Notes under the pieces: model-generated
The model's input: only the letters and a program-made list of their open reading frames with translations
Told to the model about the DNA's origin: nothing
Databases searched by the model: none
Shown here: in pieces, positions 19,468 through 29,374 of the stretch
Layout: each line of letters begins with the position of its first letter
Position numbering within the stretch: position 1 is the first letter of the stretch
Assembly: GCA_946553045.1 (NCBI GenBank)
Contig: CAMNRO010000008.1
Span: 1-64,000, forward strand
DNA length: 64,000 nucleotides
Direction of reading: 5' to 3'
DNA from: an uncultured Porphyromonadaceae bacterium
GTDB taxonomy: Bacteria; Bacteroidota; Bacteroidia; Bacteroidales; Muribaculaceae
Made by a program: the position numbers and the translations under genes

Positions 19468-21687
19468 ATGAAACTTCGCTTGCTTTATGTCGTATTGCCA
19501 GGTCTGCTGTCAAGCGCCTGCGATTCGGCCCTTACCGACATGCGCTCGTCCGAGCCCGTAGAATACGTAAATCCGTATATCGGCAATATAAGCCATCTGC
19601 TTGTGCCGACATTTCCTAACGTTCATCTGCCCAACAGCATGCTCCGCATGGTGCCGGAACGCGGAGACTATACCTCCGACCGGCTCAACGGGCTGCCAGT
19701 CATTGTGACGAATCATCGCGAGAAATCAGCGTTCAACCTCTCGCTCGTCCAGGGCGACAGCGCGGATTTCCGCCCGGTGACATCATACAGCTACGACAAC
19801 GAGGATATTCGGCCCTACCGCTACTCTGTCTTTCTGGACGAAGCCGGAATCGGCGTACGATTCGCGCCGGCGGCACAATCGGCTATCTACGAACTGAAGA
19901 TGAGAGAAGATGGACCGTCGTACCTAACACTCAATTCGCACGACGGCGTCCTTAAAGCCCGTGGCAACAGCATTAAAGGCTATCAGAATCTCGACAACGG
20001 CGTGAGAATCTATGTGTTTATGGAGACCGAGCAGCAGCCCACCGGAACATTCTGCCTTGCCGACGGCAGCATATCGCCCGCCGATTCTGCCGCAGGCCAC
20101 AACGCGTGCATGGCTCTGCGCTACGATGATGACGTCAGAACACTCAATCTTCGCTACGGCGTATCATTCATCAGCGAAGAACAGGCCGAACGCAACCTGC
20201 GCCGCGAAATAAAGGACTATAACCTTGATGCCGTCGCGGAATCAGCCCGACAGATATGGAACAGCACTCTCGGCCGCATAGAGGTTGAGACCGACAGCGA
20301 TGACGACAAAACGCTGTTCTACACCTCGCTATACCGCATGCACGAACGCCCGGTATGCCTTAGCGAGGACGGCCGCTATTTCAGTGCCTCCGACGGAAAA
20401 GTGCACGACGACGGCGGCGAGCCATTCTATACCGACGACTGGATATGGGATACCTACCGGGCCGCCCACCCCATGCGTGTAATCATCGAACCTGAACTCG
20501 AACTGAATATACTGCGCTCATATCTGCGCATGGCCTCGCAGACCGACAGTCTGTGGATGCCTACATTCCCGGAAATAACAGGCGACACCAGGCGCATGAA
20601 CTCCAATCACGGAGTGGCAAGTATCGCCGACGCATATGCGAAAGGTCTGACAGATTTTGACCTCACCCTCGCATACGAAGCATGCCGGCGTGGCATAGAA
20701 AACAAAACTCTCGCACCCTGGTCGGGGCTGCCGGCCGGCGAGCTCGACCGATTCTATAAAGAACGCGGCTACATTCCGGCTCTCGCTCCAGGAGAAACCG
20801 AATACATACCCGAAGTGCATTCATTCGAAAAAAGGCAGCCGGTAGCCGTTACACTCGGCACAGCATACGACCAATGGTGCCTGTCGCAGATTGCAGGTTT
20901 TCTGGGCAACCAGACCGACAGCGCATATTATGCAAATGCGTCTCTGAACTACCGCAATATATTCAACCCCGACACAAAATTCTTTCACCCGAAAGACTCT
21001 GCCGGACGCTTCATAGAGCCATTCGACTACCGCTGGCCGGGCGGCATGGGTGCCCGCGAGTATTACGGCGAAAACAACGGCTGGGTATATCGCTGGGATG
21101 TGCCCCACAACGTGGCCGACCTTATCGAACTGATGGGAGGCGACGACGCATTCTGCGCAGAACTCGACCGCACATTCAACGAGCCCCTCGGACGAAGCAA
21201 ATTCCATTTCTACTCCCAGCTGCCCGACCACACGGGCAATGTCGGCCAGTTCTCGATGGCAAACGAACCAAGCCTGCACATACCCTATCTCTACAACTAC
21301 GCCGGACGCCCCTGGATGACACAGAAACGTATCCGCACACTGCTCCGTCAATGGTTCCGCAATGACCTCATGGGAATTCCTGGCGACGAGGACGGCGGCG
21401 GCATGTCGGCCTTCGTGGTCTTCTCCATGCTGGGCTTCTATCCTGTCACACCCGGTCTTGCCGAGTACCAGATTGGCTCGCCAATGTTCGACCACGCGAC
21501 AATACATCTTGCCGACGGCAAAAAGTTCGAAATCGTTGCCGAAAACAATTCTCCGGCCAACAAATACATACAGCGGGCCAAGCTTAACGGCAAACCGGTC
21601 GAAGGCACAGCTCTGCGTCACGCCGATCTTGCCGCCGGTGGCCGTCTTGTATTCACCATGGGCCCGGAAGCACGAAAAGAGCCTTAA
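19468..21687 (+). CDS. GH92 family glycosyl hydrolase (alpha-mannosidase-like), lipoprotein
   Basis: VEYVNPYIGNISHLLVPTFPNVHLPNSMLRMVPERGDY; GNEPSLHIPYLYNYAG-like ANEPSLHIPYLYNYAGRPW; GDEDGGGMSAFVVFSMLGFYPVTPG. Confidence 0.9.
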   Translation: MKLRLLYVVLPGLLSSACDSALTDMRSSEPVEYVNPYIGNISHLLVPTFPNVHLPNSMLRMVPERGDYTSDRLNGLPVIVTNHREKSAFNLSLVQGDSADFRPVTSYSYDNEDIRPYRYSVFLDEAGIGVRFAPAAQSAIYELKMREDGPSYLTLNSHDGVLKARGNSIKGYQNLDNGVRIYVFMETEQQPTGTFCLADGSISPADSAAGHNACMALRYDDDVRTLNLRYGVSFISEEQAERNLRREIKDYNLDAVAESARQIWNSTLGRIEVETDSDDDKTLFYTSLYRMHERPVCLSEDGRYFSASDGKVHDDGGEPFYTDDWIWDTYRAAHPMRVIIEPELELNILRSYLRMASQTDSLWMPTFPEITGDTRRMNSNHGVASIADAYAKGLTDFDLTLAYEACRRGIENKTLAPWSGLPAGELDRFYKERGYIPALAPGETEYIPEVHSFEKRQPVAVTLGTAYDQWCLSQIAGFLGNQTDSAYYANASLNYRNIFNPDTKFFHPKDSAGRFIEPFDYRWPGGMGAREYYGENNGWVYRWDVPHNVADLIELMGGDDAFCAELDRTFNEPLGRSKFHFYSQLPDHTGNVGQFSMANEPSLHIPYLYNYAGRPWMTQKRIRTLLRQWFRNDLMGIPGDEDGGGMSAFVVFSMLGFYPVTPGLAEYQIGSPMFDHATIHLADGKKFEIVAENNSPANKYIQRAKLNGKPVEGTALRHADLAAGGRLVFTMGPEARKEP

Positions 21688-21804
21688 AATTCGCACTTTT
21701 AGGTTTCTGAACAATCCCGAAGGGCAAAAAAACGGGGTATCATGCTGTATTGTCGTTTTTTTTTGCGACCTTTGCATCTTGAATTGCCACAATCTTTGAC
21801 AATA

Positions 21805-22833
21805 ATGCAGTTTACAGCACAGCAGATAGCTCAATATATAGGGGGGCGCGTAGAAGGCGACCCGACGGCGGCGGTATCTACCTTCGCCAAAATCGAGGAA
21901 GCGACTCCCGGCTCCCTCACATTTCTTGCAAATCCGAAATACACACACTACATATACGACACACAGGCGTCTATAGTTCTCGTTGCCGACAACTTCGAAT
22001 CCGAGAATCCTATAGCAGCCACGCTTATCCGCGTTGCAGACCCTTACAGCTCGCTTGCCAAGCTTCTTGAGCTGGCTTCGACAGCCATGCGTCCGGCTCT
22101 GCAGGGCAAGGAAGAGCCTTGCCACATAGCCGACGACGCGGTCGTGCCCGAATCGTGCTACGTAGGCGCTTTCGCCTATATCGGCCGCGGTGTGAAACTT
22201 GGCAATAACGTAAAAATCTATCCTCAGGCCTATATCGGCGACGGTGTCGAGATTGGCGATGACACGACGATCTATGCCGGTGTGAAAATTTACCATAACT
22301 GCCGCATAGGCCGCCGGTGTGTGCTGCACAGCGGTGCTGTGATAGGCGCAGACGGCTTCGGATTCGCGCCCGATGCCAACGGTGTGTACCACAAAATCGA
22401 GCAAATCGGCATTGTGGAAATTGAAGACGATGTTGAAATCGGCGCCAATACCACCGTAGACCGCTCGACAATGGGCCGCACACTCATCAGCAGAGGAGTG
22501 AAACTCGACAACCTCATTCAGGTTGCCCACAACGTAGAAATAGGCCATGACACGGTAATGGCATCGCAGGTCGGCATTGCCGGCTCCACCAAAATCGGCT
22601 CGAACTGTATGTTCGGTGGCCAGGTGGGCATATCGGGCCACATCACCATAGGCGACGGCACCCAGATAGGAGCCCAGAGCGGCTTGCCCAAAAGCGTTGC
22701 CGCCGGCAGCCGCATAATGGGCTCTCCGGCTTTGCCGATGGGAGAATTTGCCCGTCTGTGCGCCTATCAGAAAAACCTCGGCGAGCTCTTTGCCAGAGTT
22801 CGCGATCTTGAAAAAAAACTAACCGAAAAATAA
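21805..22833 (+). CDS. lpxD: UDP-3-O-(3-hydroxyacyl)glucosamine N-acyltransferase LpxD
   Basis: Start placed at MQFTAQQIAQYIGG; hexapeptide repeats; GADGFGFAPDANGVYHKIEQIG; GQVGISGHITIGDG. Confidence 0.95.
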   Translation: MQFTAQQIAQYIGGRVEGDPTAAVSTFAKIEEATPGSLTFLANPKYTHYIYDTQASIVLVADNFESENPIAATLIRVADPYSSLAKLLELASTAMRPALQGKEEPCHIADDAVVPESCYVGAFAYIGRGVKLGNNVKIYPQAYIGDGVEIGDDTTIYAGVKIYHNCRIGRRCVLHSGAVIGADGFGFAPDANGVYHKIEQIGIVEIEDDVEIGANTTVDRSTMGRTLISRGVKLDNLIQVAHNVEIGHDTVMASQVGIAGSTKIGSNCMFGGQVGISGHITIGDGTQIGAQSGLPKSVAAGSRIMGSPALPMGEFARLCAYQKNLGELFARVRDLEKKLTEK

Positions 22834-22860
22834 ATCAATCGACCTCACATATTTACTTCC

Positions 22861-24243
22861 ATGAAGCAGGTAACATTAAAAGGCGAGTTCACGGTAGAAG
22901 GCAAAGGCCTTCATACCGGCGCTCATCTCAAAGCCACATTCTGCCCGGCTCCCGACAATCACGGATATAAGCTGCAACGTACTGACATAGAAGGCGAACC
23001 CACTATCGACGCTTTGGCCGAAAATATCGTAGCCACACAGCGCGGCACTGTAGTAGGAAAAGGCGAGGTGACAGTGAGCACCATCGAACACGCCATGGCC
23101 GCTCTCTATGCCCTCGGCGTAGACAACTGCCTTATCCGCGTAGACGGCCCCGAAATTCCTATCCTCGACGGCAGCGCCAAGCCTTTTGTAGACGCAATCG
23201 AGAGCGTAGGCCTCGAAGAGCAGAAAGCCGATAAAGATTTCTTCTATGTGAAGCACAAAGTTGAAGTCGTAGACCCCGAGACTGGCTCGAAACTGATGCT
23301 TCTGCCCGACGATGAATTCAGCGTTGACGTAAAAGTGAATTTCGACTCCGACGTTCTCGACAACCAGTATGCCACTCTCGACCATGTGTCGGATTTTGCT
23401 GAAGAAATAGCCCCGGCCCGCACTTTCGTGTTCGTACGCGACGTCGAGCCCCTTCTTAACGCAGGCCTTATCAAAGGCGGCGACCTCGACAACGCCATTG
23501 TAATCTATGAGAGCCCCAAGACCCAGGAAGAGCTCGACCACATTGCCGACCAGATGGGTGTGCCCCGCCACGATGCCTCTGTATTCGGCTATATCAACGA
23601 AAAGCCCCTCTTCCACTCCAACGAACCGGCTCGCCACAAACTGATGGACCTCATCGGCGACATCGCCCTTATCGGACGTCCGCTCCGCGGCCGCGTAATC
23701 GCCACAAAACCCGGCCACACCATCAATTCCCAGCTTTCAAATGCTATCCGCTCGGAAATCAAGCGACAGGAAGTGCAGGCTCCGCCGTATAACCCCAATG
23801 CAGAGCCTCTGATGGACAACAATACAATCCGTGGCTATCTGCCCCACCGCTATCCCTTCCTTCTTGTCGACAAAGTGATTGACAAGAGCGACAACTATAT
23901 CGTCGGCGTCAAGAATGTCACCACCAACGAGCCCTTCTTCCAGGGTCACTTCCCTCAGGAACCCGTCATGCCTGGCGTACTCCTTGTCGAGGCCATGGCC
24001 CAGACCGGCGGTCTTCTGGTGCTCAGCGTAGTCGACGAGCCTGAACGCTACTCGACCTACTTCATGAAGATTGACAACGTGAAGTTCCGTCAGAAAGTCG
24101 TTCCCGGCGATACTCTCATCTTCCATGTATCGTTCATGACACCTCTGCGCCGCGGCATGGCCGTGATGAAAGGCCGCGCTTTCGTAGGCGAGAAAGTGGT
24201 TTGCGAATGCGAGTTCATGGCACAGATTATAAAGAACAAATAA
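22861..24243 (+). CDS. lpxC/fabZ: Bifunctional LpxC / FabZ
   Basis: LpxC N-terminus KQVTLKGEFTVEGKGLHTG, STIEHAMAALYALGVDN; FabZ LPHRYPFLLVDKV, GHFPQEPVMPGVLLVEAMAQTGG; fusion typical of Bacteroidetes. Confidence 0.97.
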   Translation: MKQVTLKGEFTVEGKGLHTGAHLKATFCPAPDNHGYKLQRTDIEGEPTIDALAENIVATQRGTVVGKGEVTVSTIEHAMAALYALGVDNCLIRVDGPEIPILDGSAKPFVDAIESVGLEEQKADKDFFYVKHKVEVVDPETGSKLMLLPDDEFSVDVKVNFDSDVLDNQYATLDHVSDFAEEIAPARTFVFVRDVEPLLNAGLIKGGDLDNAIVIYESPKTQEELDHIADQMGVPRHDASVFGYINEKPLFHSNEPARHKLMDLIGDIALIGRPLRGRVIATKPGHTINSQLSNAIRSEIKRQEVQAPPYNPNAEPLMDNNTIRGYLPHRYPFLLVDKVIDKSDNYIVGVKNVTTNEPFFQGHFPQEPVMPGVLLVEAMAQTGGLLVLSVVDEPERYSTYFMKIDNVKFRQKVVPGDTLIFHVSFMTPLRRGMAVMKGRAFVGEKVVCECEFMAQIIKNK

Positions 24244-24254
24244 AAACGAACAAC

Positions 24255-25028
24255 ATGATTCATAATCTGGCTTGCGTACACCCCGACGCCAAAATAGCCG
24301 ACGATGTCCTTGTAGGCCCCTTCACCACAATCGACAGCAATGTCGAAATCGGAGAGGGCTGCAAAATCGGCAGCAATGTCACCATTCTCTCCGGCGCACG
24401 CATAGGCCGCAATGTGACAATATTTCCCGGTGCCGTTGTGAGCGCCATTCCTCAGGACCTGAAGTTCCACGGTGAGGATACTGTAGCCATCATAGGCGAC
24501 GGCACCACTTTGCGCGAATGCGTCACCGTAAACCGCGGAACAGCGTCCAAAGGCAAGACCGTAGTAGGCTCCAACACACTCCTGATGGCCTATACCCACG
24601 TAGCCCACGACTGCGTGATAGGCAACAATGTGATTGTGAGCAACGCCACACAGTTTGCCGGCGAAGTTATTGTCGACGATTTTGCTGTGATTGGCGGCGG
24701 AAGCCTTATCCATCAGTTCTGCCACATCGGCTCGCACGTGATGCTGCAAGGCGGCGCACTGGTGAACAAGGATATCCCACCGTTTATCCGCGCAGCCCGC
24801 GAACCGATTTCGTACGCCGGCATCAACATAGTCGGCCTCAAGCGTCGTCGTTTCAGCAACGAGACCATCAATGAAATCGAAGAAATCTACCGTCTGCTCT
24901 ATAACAGCGGCATGAACGTGACCGAAGCCGTGGCACACATCGAGAGCGAAGTGGCGCCCAACGAGGTACGCGACGCTATCCTCAGCTTTGTCAAAAACTC
25001 CGAACGCGGTATCGTCCGCGGCTACTAA
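24255..25028 (+). CDS. lpxA: Acyl-ACP--UDP-N-acetylglucosamine O-acyltransferase LpxA
   Basis: Start placed at MIHNLACVHPDAKIAD; hexapeptide repeats; GDGTTLRECVTVNRGT; HVAHDCVIGNNVI. Confidence 0.96.
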   Translation: MIHNLACVHPDAKIADDVLVGPFTTIDSNVEIGEGCKIGSNVTILSGARIGRNVTIFPGAVVSAIPQDLKFHGEDTVAIIGDGTTLRECVTVNRGTASKGKTVVGSNTLLMAYTHVAHDCVIGNNVIVSNATQFAGEVIVDDFAVIGGGSLIHQFCHIGSHVMLQGGALVNKDIPPFIRAAREPISYAGINIVGLKRRRFSNETINEIEEIYRLLYNSGMNVTEAVAHIESEVAPNEVRDAILSFVKNSERGIVRGY

Positions 25029-25036
25029 TTTTCGTA

Positions 25037-25122
25037 TAATGAAGAATTAAGAATTAATAATGTAGAATTATTCGCTCTTCCGGGTATTTAATTCTTCATT
25101 ATTAATTATTAATTCTTCATTA
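25037..25122. repeat. AT-rich palindromic intergenic element, copy A (upstream of rnpB)
   Basis: ATAATGAAGAATTAAGAATTAATAATG ... CATTATTAATTATTAATTCTTCATTA near-perfect inverted arms; core GAATTATTCGCTCTTCCGG shared with copy B. Confidence 0.75.
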
Positions 25123-25130
25123 AAAAACAG

Positions 25131-25510
25131 GTTTCGGCCGGAGGGTCCGTCGCGCGTTCTTCCTGTAAAGGGCGTGAGGAAAGTCCGGGCAACATAGAGC
25201 ACCATATTTCCTAACGGGAAGCTATCGGTAACGGTAGAGTAATGTGACAGAAAATTACCGCCCGCTCCGGCGGGTAAGGGTGAAAAGGCGAGGTAAGAGC
25301 TCACCGGGCGCGACGGCGACATCGCGTGCCGCACATCTTATGGGTTGCAAGGTCAAGTATACCGGCATTTAAGGGCTGCTCGTCCATTGCCGGGGGGTAG
25401 ACTGCTCACCGCTCCCGCGAGGGAGCCAGATAAATGACGGACGGCGCTGTGCATCTCTCTTTCGGGAAAGTACACACGCCACATAACCCGGCTTATACTC
25501 CGACCGAAAC
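25131..25510 (+). ncRNA. rnpB: RNase P RNA (bacterial class A)
   Basis: GAGGAAAGTCCGGGCAACATAGAG near the 5' end and ACATAACCCGGCTTAT near the 3' end; terminal P1 pairing GTTTCGGCCGGAG / CTCCGACCGAAAC; T tract downstream. Confidence 0.95.
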
Positions 25511-25518
25511 CTTTTTTT

Positions 25519-25604
25519 ATAATTAATAATTGAGAATTAATAATGTAGAATTATCCGCTCTTCCGGATATTTTATTCTTCATTATTCATTATTAATTCTT
25601 CATC
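25519..25604. repeat. AT-rich palindromic intergenic element, copy B (downstream of rnpB)
   Basis: AGAATTAATAATGTAGAATTATCCGCTCTTCCGGATATTTTATTCTTCATTATTCATTATTAATTCTTCAT, near-identical to copy A. Confidence 0.75.
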
Positions 25605-25611
25605 AAACAAT

Positions 25612-26073
25612 ATGGCTAAGAACGAATGGTTTACCTTTCCGGCTTCTGACGACGACGGCCGCACCGTAATCGTCACAGGGCGTCTTGATGTAGAGAAGTA
25701 CCGCTCGCGCGAGCGAAACAGCATACGCGTGGAAGTGACACTGCCCTATACTCCAGAAGGAGAATTCGGATTCCCGTGCGAGAAAGATGCCGAACTGCTT
25801 GAAAAAATAACAGAAGCATTCGAAGAAGCCCTCAAAGGGAAAAACACGGCGCTTCTCACTGGCATATATACCGGCTCGGGAGAACGTAACTGGGTGTTCT
25901 ATACCTTCAGCACCGAAGTATTCGGTTCTTTCCTCAACCGCACACTTGCACCATTTCCCACGCTGCCTCTGAAAATTTATGCCGAAAACGACCCCGAGTG
26001 GGCAGAATACGACGAAATGCGCACTATCTGCTCGACAGCCGTCGAAGCCGGCCTTACCGATGTCATAGACTAA
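25612..26073 (+). CDS. DUF695 domain-containing protein
   Basis: ORF 153 aa; NWVFYTFSTEVFGSFLNRTLAPFPTLPLKIYAENDPEWAEYDEM. Confidence 0.7.
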   Translation: MAKNEWFTFPASDDDGRTVIVTGRLDVEKYRSRERNSIRVEVTLPYTPEGEFGFPCEKDAELLEKITEAFEEALKGKNTALLTGIYTGSGERNWVFYTFSTEVFGSFLNRTLAPFPTLPLKIYAENDPEWAEYDEMRTICSTAVEAGLTDVID

Positions 26074-26109
26074 GACATACTCCAAGAGGTCGCTTTATAA
26101 CATCATACC

Positions 26110-27090
26110 ATGAAGAAACTCCTGCCCTTTTTAGTGCTGGCACTCGTGTCTTGCGGCAGCAGACAGAGCAAACCGGATACTGCCGTCAACGAATACACGG
26201 TTCCTCTTGACTCTATAGTACTCAGTGACCCGTTTGTACTTGCCGACAGTGCCTCGCAGACATACTACATGACCGGCACCGGTGGCCGCATGTGGAAAAG
26301 CAAAGACCTTGAAATGTGGGCAGGCCCCTACGATGTAGTAGAAATAGACACGACATCATGGATGGGCGCGCACCCGATGATATGGGCGGCTGAACTCCAT
26401 CAGCATAATGGCAAGTATTACTATTTCGCCACATTCACCAATCAGGCCGACAGCATAGGCTCGTTCAAGGGAGTACGCCTCGAACGCCGTGCATCCCATA
26501 TTCTTGTAGCCGACAAGCCCGACGGCCCCTACAGGCCGATATCAGACAAACTCATCCTTCCGGCCGACAAGCTGACGCTCGACGGCACTCTCTGGATTGA
26601 CTCCGACGGCAAACCATATATGGTATATTGCTGGGAGTGGCTCCAGAACTGGGATGGCACAATCGAAAAGATTGAACTCGAACCGGATTTCTCCGCGTCG
26701 GTCGGAGAGGGCGAGATTCTCTTCCGTGCGTCCGATTCGCCCTGGAGCCGCGAAATAGTCGAAGGCAAGGAAGGCCCCAATCGCGTTACCGACGGCCCCT
26801 GCCTTTTCCGCACTGCCAGCGGTCGGCTCGGCATGCTTTGGACAAGCTGGGTCTACGATGTCTACACCCAAGGCGTGGCATACTCTGAAAGCGGAACCCT
26901 CGACGGACCATGGATTCAGGAAGAGCAGCCAATAACACCGCCCAACTACGGCCACGGCATGATTTTCCGCACTTTCGACGGTCGCACCCTCCTCTCCGCC
27001 CACAGCCACGACGACAGCCGCGGATACTACCACCGCCAGCCCCGCTTCTTCGAGGTCAGCGTTGCCGGCGACTCCCTGACAGTGCTGTAA
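26110..27090 (+). CDS. GH43 family glycosyl hydrolase, lipoprotein
   Basis: Lipobox VLALVSCGS; DPFVLADSASQTYYMTGTG; WMGAHPMIWAAELHQHNGKYYYFATFTN; DGPCLFRTASGRLGMLWTSW. Confidence 0.87.
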   Translation: MKKLLPFLVLALVSCGSRQSKPDTAVNEYTVPLDSIVLSDPFVLADSASQTYYMTGTGGRMWKSKDLEMWAGPYDVVEIDTTSWMGAHPMIWAAELHQHNGKYYYFATFTNQADSIGSFKGVRLERRASHILVADKPDGPYRPISDKLILPADKLTLDGTLWIDSDGKPYMVYCWEWLQNWDGTIEKIELEPDFSASVGEGEILFRASDSPWSREIVEGKEGPNRVTDGPCLFRTASGRLGMLWTSWVYDVYTQGVAYSESGTLDGPWIQEEQPITPPNYGHGMIFRTFDGRTLLSAHSHDDSRGYYHRQPRFFEVSVAGDSLTVL

Positions 27091-27153
27091 AAATCACACC
27101 TCAAACACAATTCAACCGCTACGCAGTTGCAATTCTTCAGACGCGCGATTTAA

Positions 27154-27269
27154 CCTATGGTATATCCGCCATACCGGCGGCTAAACCATAGGCTGTGTTT
27201 ATATTAAACCGCCATTTGGCGGTTGCTGATATACGTAACCATCGCAAATGCGGGCTTCAGCTAAGCCGC
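27154..27269. repeat. Cluster of three hairpins downstream of GH43 and the outer-membrane protein gene
   Basis: CCTATGGT...ACCATAGG (27154-27192), AACCGCCA TT TGGCGGTT (27207-27224), GCGGGCTT...AAGCCGC (27250-27269). Confidence 0.6.
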
Positions 27270-27275
27270 ACGCTT

Positions 27276-29315
27276 TCATGAGCCGGTGCCGAAGCGCGAG
27301 GTGTCGACAGATGTGTCTTTGGGCTTGAAGCCATTGAAACGCCAGATGAAAGAAAGTCTCAGGCTGCGCGCCATGTCATGAGATATCATGCGATAGTCCT
27401 GACCTGCTGTATCGATGGTAAGTATCGGTTTCCATGTGTTGAAAATATCGTTGCATTTGAGGTCGAGTTCGCAGCAGCGTTTACGACCGAACTGCCATTT
27501 GGCCCCGGCATCGACCTTCCAGAACGAATTGAATCGGCCCGGCCCTTGTATCTGTCCTGTGATATAGGCAAAATCAACCGAAAGCGAGACGGGGCTTGAA
27601 GGAGTGAACTTGATGGCATTGTTCAATGCTCCGTAAAAAGCCCAACGCCCGTTGTCGAAGCTTATATCATGGAACTGTGAAGCTTTCTCTCTTTTGTGCA
27701 TGATATTGGCGACCGCTGTAGCATTCCATACATTCTTAATATCGAACGGAAGCTGAAATTGCAATCCGACAGTTCTTGAAAAATCTATATTCAAGGTCTG
27801 GAATAGAAGCTTCAGCTCATCGGGGCGCTGATAAGGCAACTGCACACTATATTTGTCGGCGTAAAGCACATAGAATGTAGCAGCATATTTCTGATTGAGA
27901 ATATAGCTCAGCTGGCCTGAGTAATTCATGTATGACTGCAGCGCCGGATTGCCTAAAATTGACGAGTAATCGTTTACATATGATGTACCTCCGTGTAGTT
28001 CCCAGTACTGCGGATATACACGCTCTGATGTAAAATTAAGTTGAAAAATGCTTTTCGGCGTCTTATAATATGTGGCACCGAGCTGAGGCACGAAATTCCA
28101 GTTGTGCTGATAGTCGTTGTGGAAATACTCGGCATTTGCCGAAGCTCCGAACGACAGGCCTGAATCGAACGACGCCTGCACACCGACATATACATCGGCA
28201 ACATCTTCCTTCAGAACTTCGTCGAATCCCTCACGAGGGGGATATGCGTAATGCTGGCGGCTATGGTCGGATGAATGCTGATATTCGAGTCCATAGTTCA
28301 GCCGCCAGCGACCAATCAGATGTTCCTGGTCGAGATAAGCGTGATAACGGTCTATGTTCTGCCGTTTACCTGCTTTTATGAGAGCGGCACCCTCCCGCGA
28401 CAACTCCTGCTCGCGGTCTTCGCTATACGAAGTATAGTCTCCACCGACAGAAAGCCCTACCGGAGCCGTGTAGCGCACAGCTATGTTGTGATATCCGGGA
28501 GGAGAAAGAAAGGGATATCGGTTAATATAGTTGCCGAAAGTACCGGAGGAAAAACTTTTGCTTTCCGAATCGGTCTTAATCTGGCCGTTATATGTCAGTT
28601 TAAAGTTCTTGTAAGACGCAGATACATATATGAGATTCGCGAGGCTACGGCTGCTCTGGCTCATATCGTCTTCTATCATTGTGCGCTTGTCGCCGACGAG
28701 GTGATTGGAGTAAGTCTCCTGCCTGCCCCATGTCTTGCTGCGCGAAAGCGACCAGTTGACATCGAAAGTCCAGTCGCCGACAGCATATGTGGCTGCCAGA
28801 CCACCGGCGTATGAACCGTAATGAGCCTGCGTATAGCCTATACGAGCCTGCCCCATAAGCCCGTCGAGCGGCCTGGGTGTTTTCAGCACAATATTTATCA
28901 CAGCTCCGCTAACATGATATTTTGCCGGAGCGGAATACATAATCTCGACATTCAGGAGGCGGTCGACAGGTGTGGCATAGAGCAGCTGATATAGATTCTC
29001 TACCGGCATATTGGCGGGCTCGCCGTTGAGAATGATTGTGACGCCCGAGGCTCCGTTAAGACCAATCATACCGTTGTTATTCACAACTCCGGGAACATAT
29101 CCGAGGGCCTCGAGTATGTTTGTCACCGGCTTGTCCTTGACAATCTCAGGCAAATCTACAACAAGGACTCCGTCGAGTCCTTTTATCAGCGGTTTCTCGC
29201 CTTTTACAACTACCTCGCCGAGTTCCTGCGGCTGTATGCTGTCGGGCATTTCCGATGTCCGGCTGAAGGCGGAGATACTTGAAACCGCCATTAACAACAA
29301 AGCAAATTCTTTCAT
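27276..29315 (-). CDS. Outer membrane beta-barrel protein / TonB-dependent receptor-like
   Basis: Start placed at MKEFALLLMAVSSISAFS; LGEVVVKGEKPLIKGLDGVLVVDLPE plug-like segment; NILEALGYVPGVVNNNGMIGLNGASGVTIILNGEP; C-terminal barrel. Confidence 0.85.
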   Translation of the reverse strand: MKEFALLLMAVSSISAFSRTSEMPDSIQPQELGEVVVKGEKPLIKGLDGVLVVDLPEIVKDKPVTNILEALGYVPGVVNNNGMIGLNGASGVTIILNGEPANMPVENLYQLLYATPVDRLLNVEIMYSAPAKYHVSGAVINIVLKTPRPLDGLMGQARIGYTQAHYGSYAGGLAATYAVGDWTFDVNWSLSRSKTWGRQETYSNHLVGDKRTMIEDDMSQSSRSLANLIYVSASYKNFKLTYNGQIKTDSESKSFSSGTFGNYINRYPFLSPPGYHNIAVRYTAPVGLSVGGDYTSYSEDREQELSREGAALIKAGKRQNIDRYHAYLDQEHLIGRWRLNYGLEYQHSSDHSRQHYAYPPREGFDEVLKEDVADVYVGVQASFDSGLSFGASANAEYFHNDYQHNWNFVPQLGATYYKTPKSIFQLNFTSERVYPQYWELHGGTSYVNDYSSILGNPALQSYMNYSGQLSYILNQKYAATFYVLYADKYSVQLPYQRPDELKLLFQTLNIDFSRTVGLQFQLPFDIKNVWNATAVANIMHKREKASQFHDISFDNGRWAFYGALNNAIKFTPSSPVSLSVDFAYITGQIQGPGRFNSFWKVDAGAKWQFGRKRCCELDLKCNDIFNTWKPILTIDTAGQDYRMISHDMARSLRLSFIWRFNGFKPKDTSVDTSRFGTGS

Positions 29316-29333
29316 ATCGGTCCTTTTTTCAGG

Positions 29334-29341
29334 CAAAAATA
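29334..29341 (-). promoter_or_regulatory. Bacteroidales -7 promoter box (TATTTTTG) for the outer-membrane protein gene
   Basis: Plus-strand CAAAAATA; 18 nt upstream of the minus-strand ATG at 29315. Confidence 0.5.
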
Positions 29342-29374
29342 GCGTCAGTACCCGACATCGGCACAAGCCTCCGG

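Noticed and set aside
20821-22641. 606-aa minus-strand ORF antisense to GH92 and lpxD
   Set aside because: Lies opposite two clearly recognisable genes and shows no family motifs. Long antisense frames are expected here from biased codon usage.
25068-25334. 88-aa minus-strand ORF across rnpB
   Set aside because: Overlaps a well-supported structural RNA and the palindromic element.
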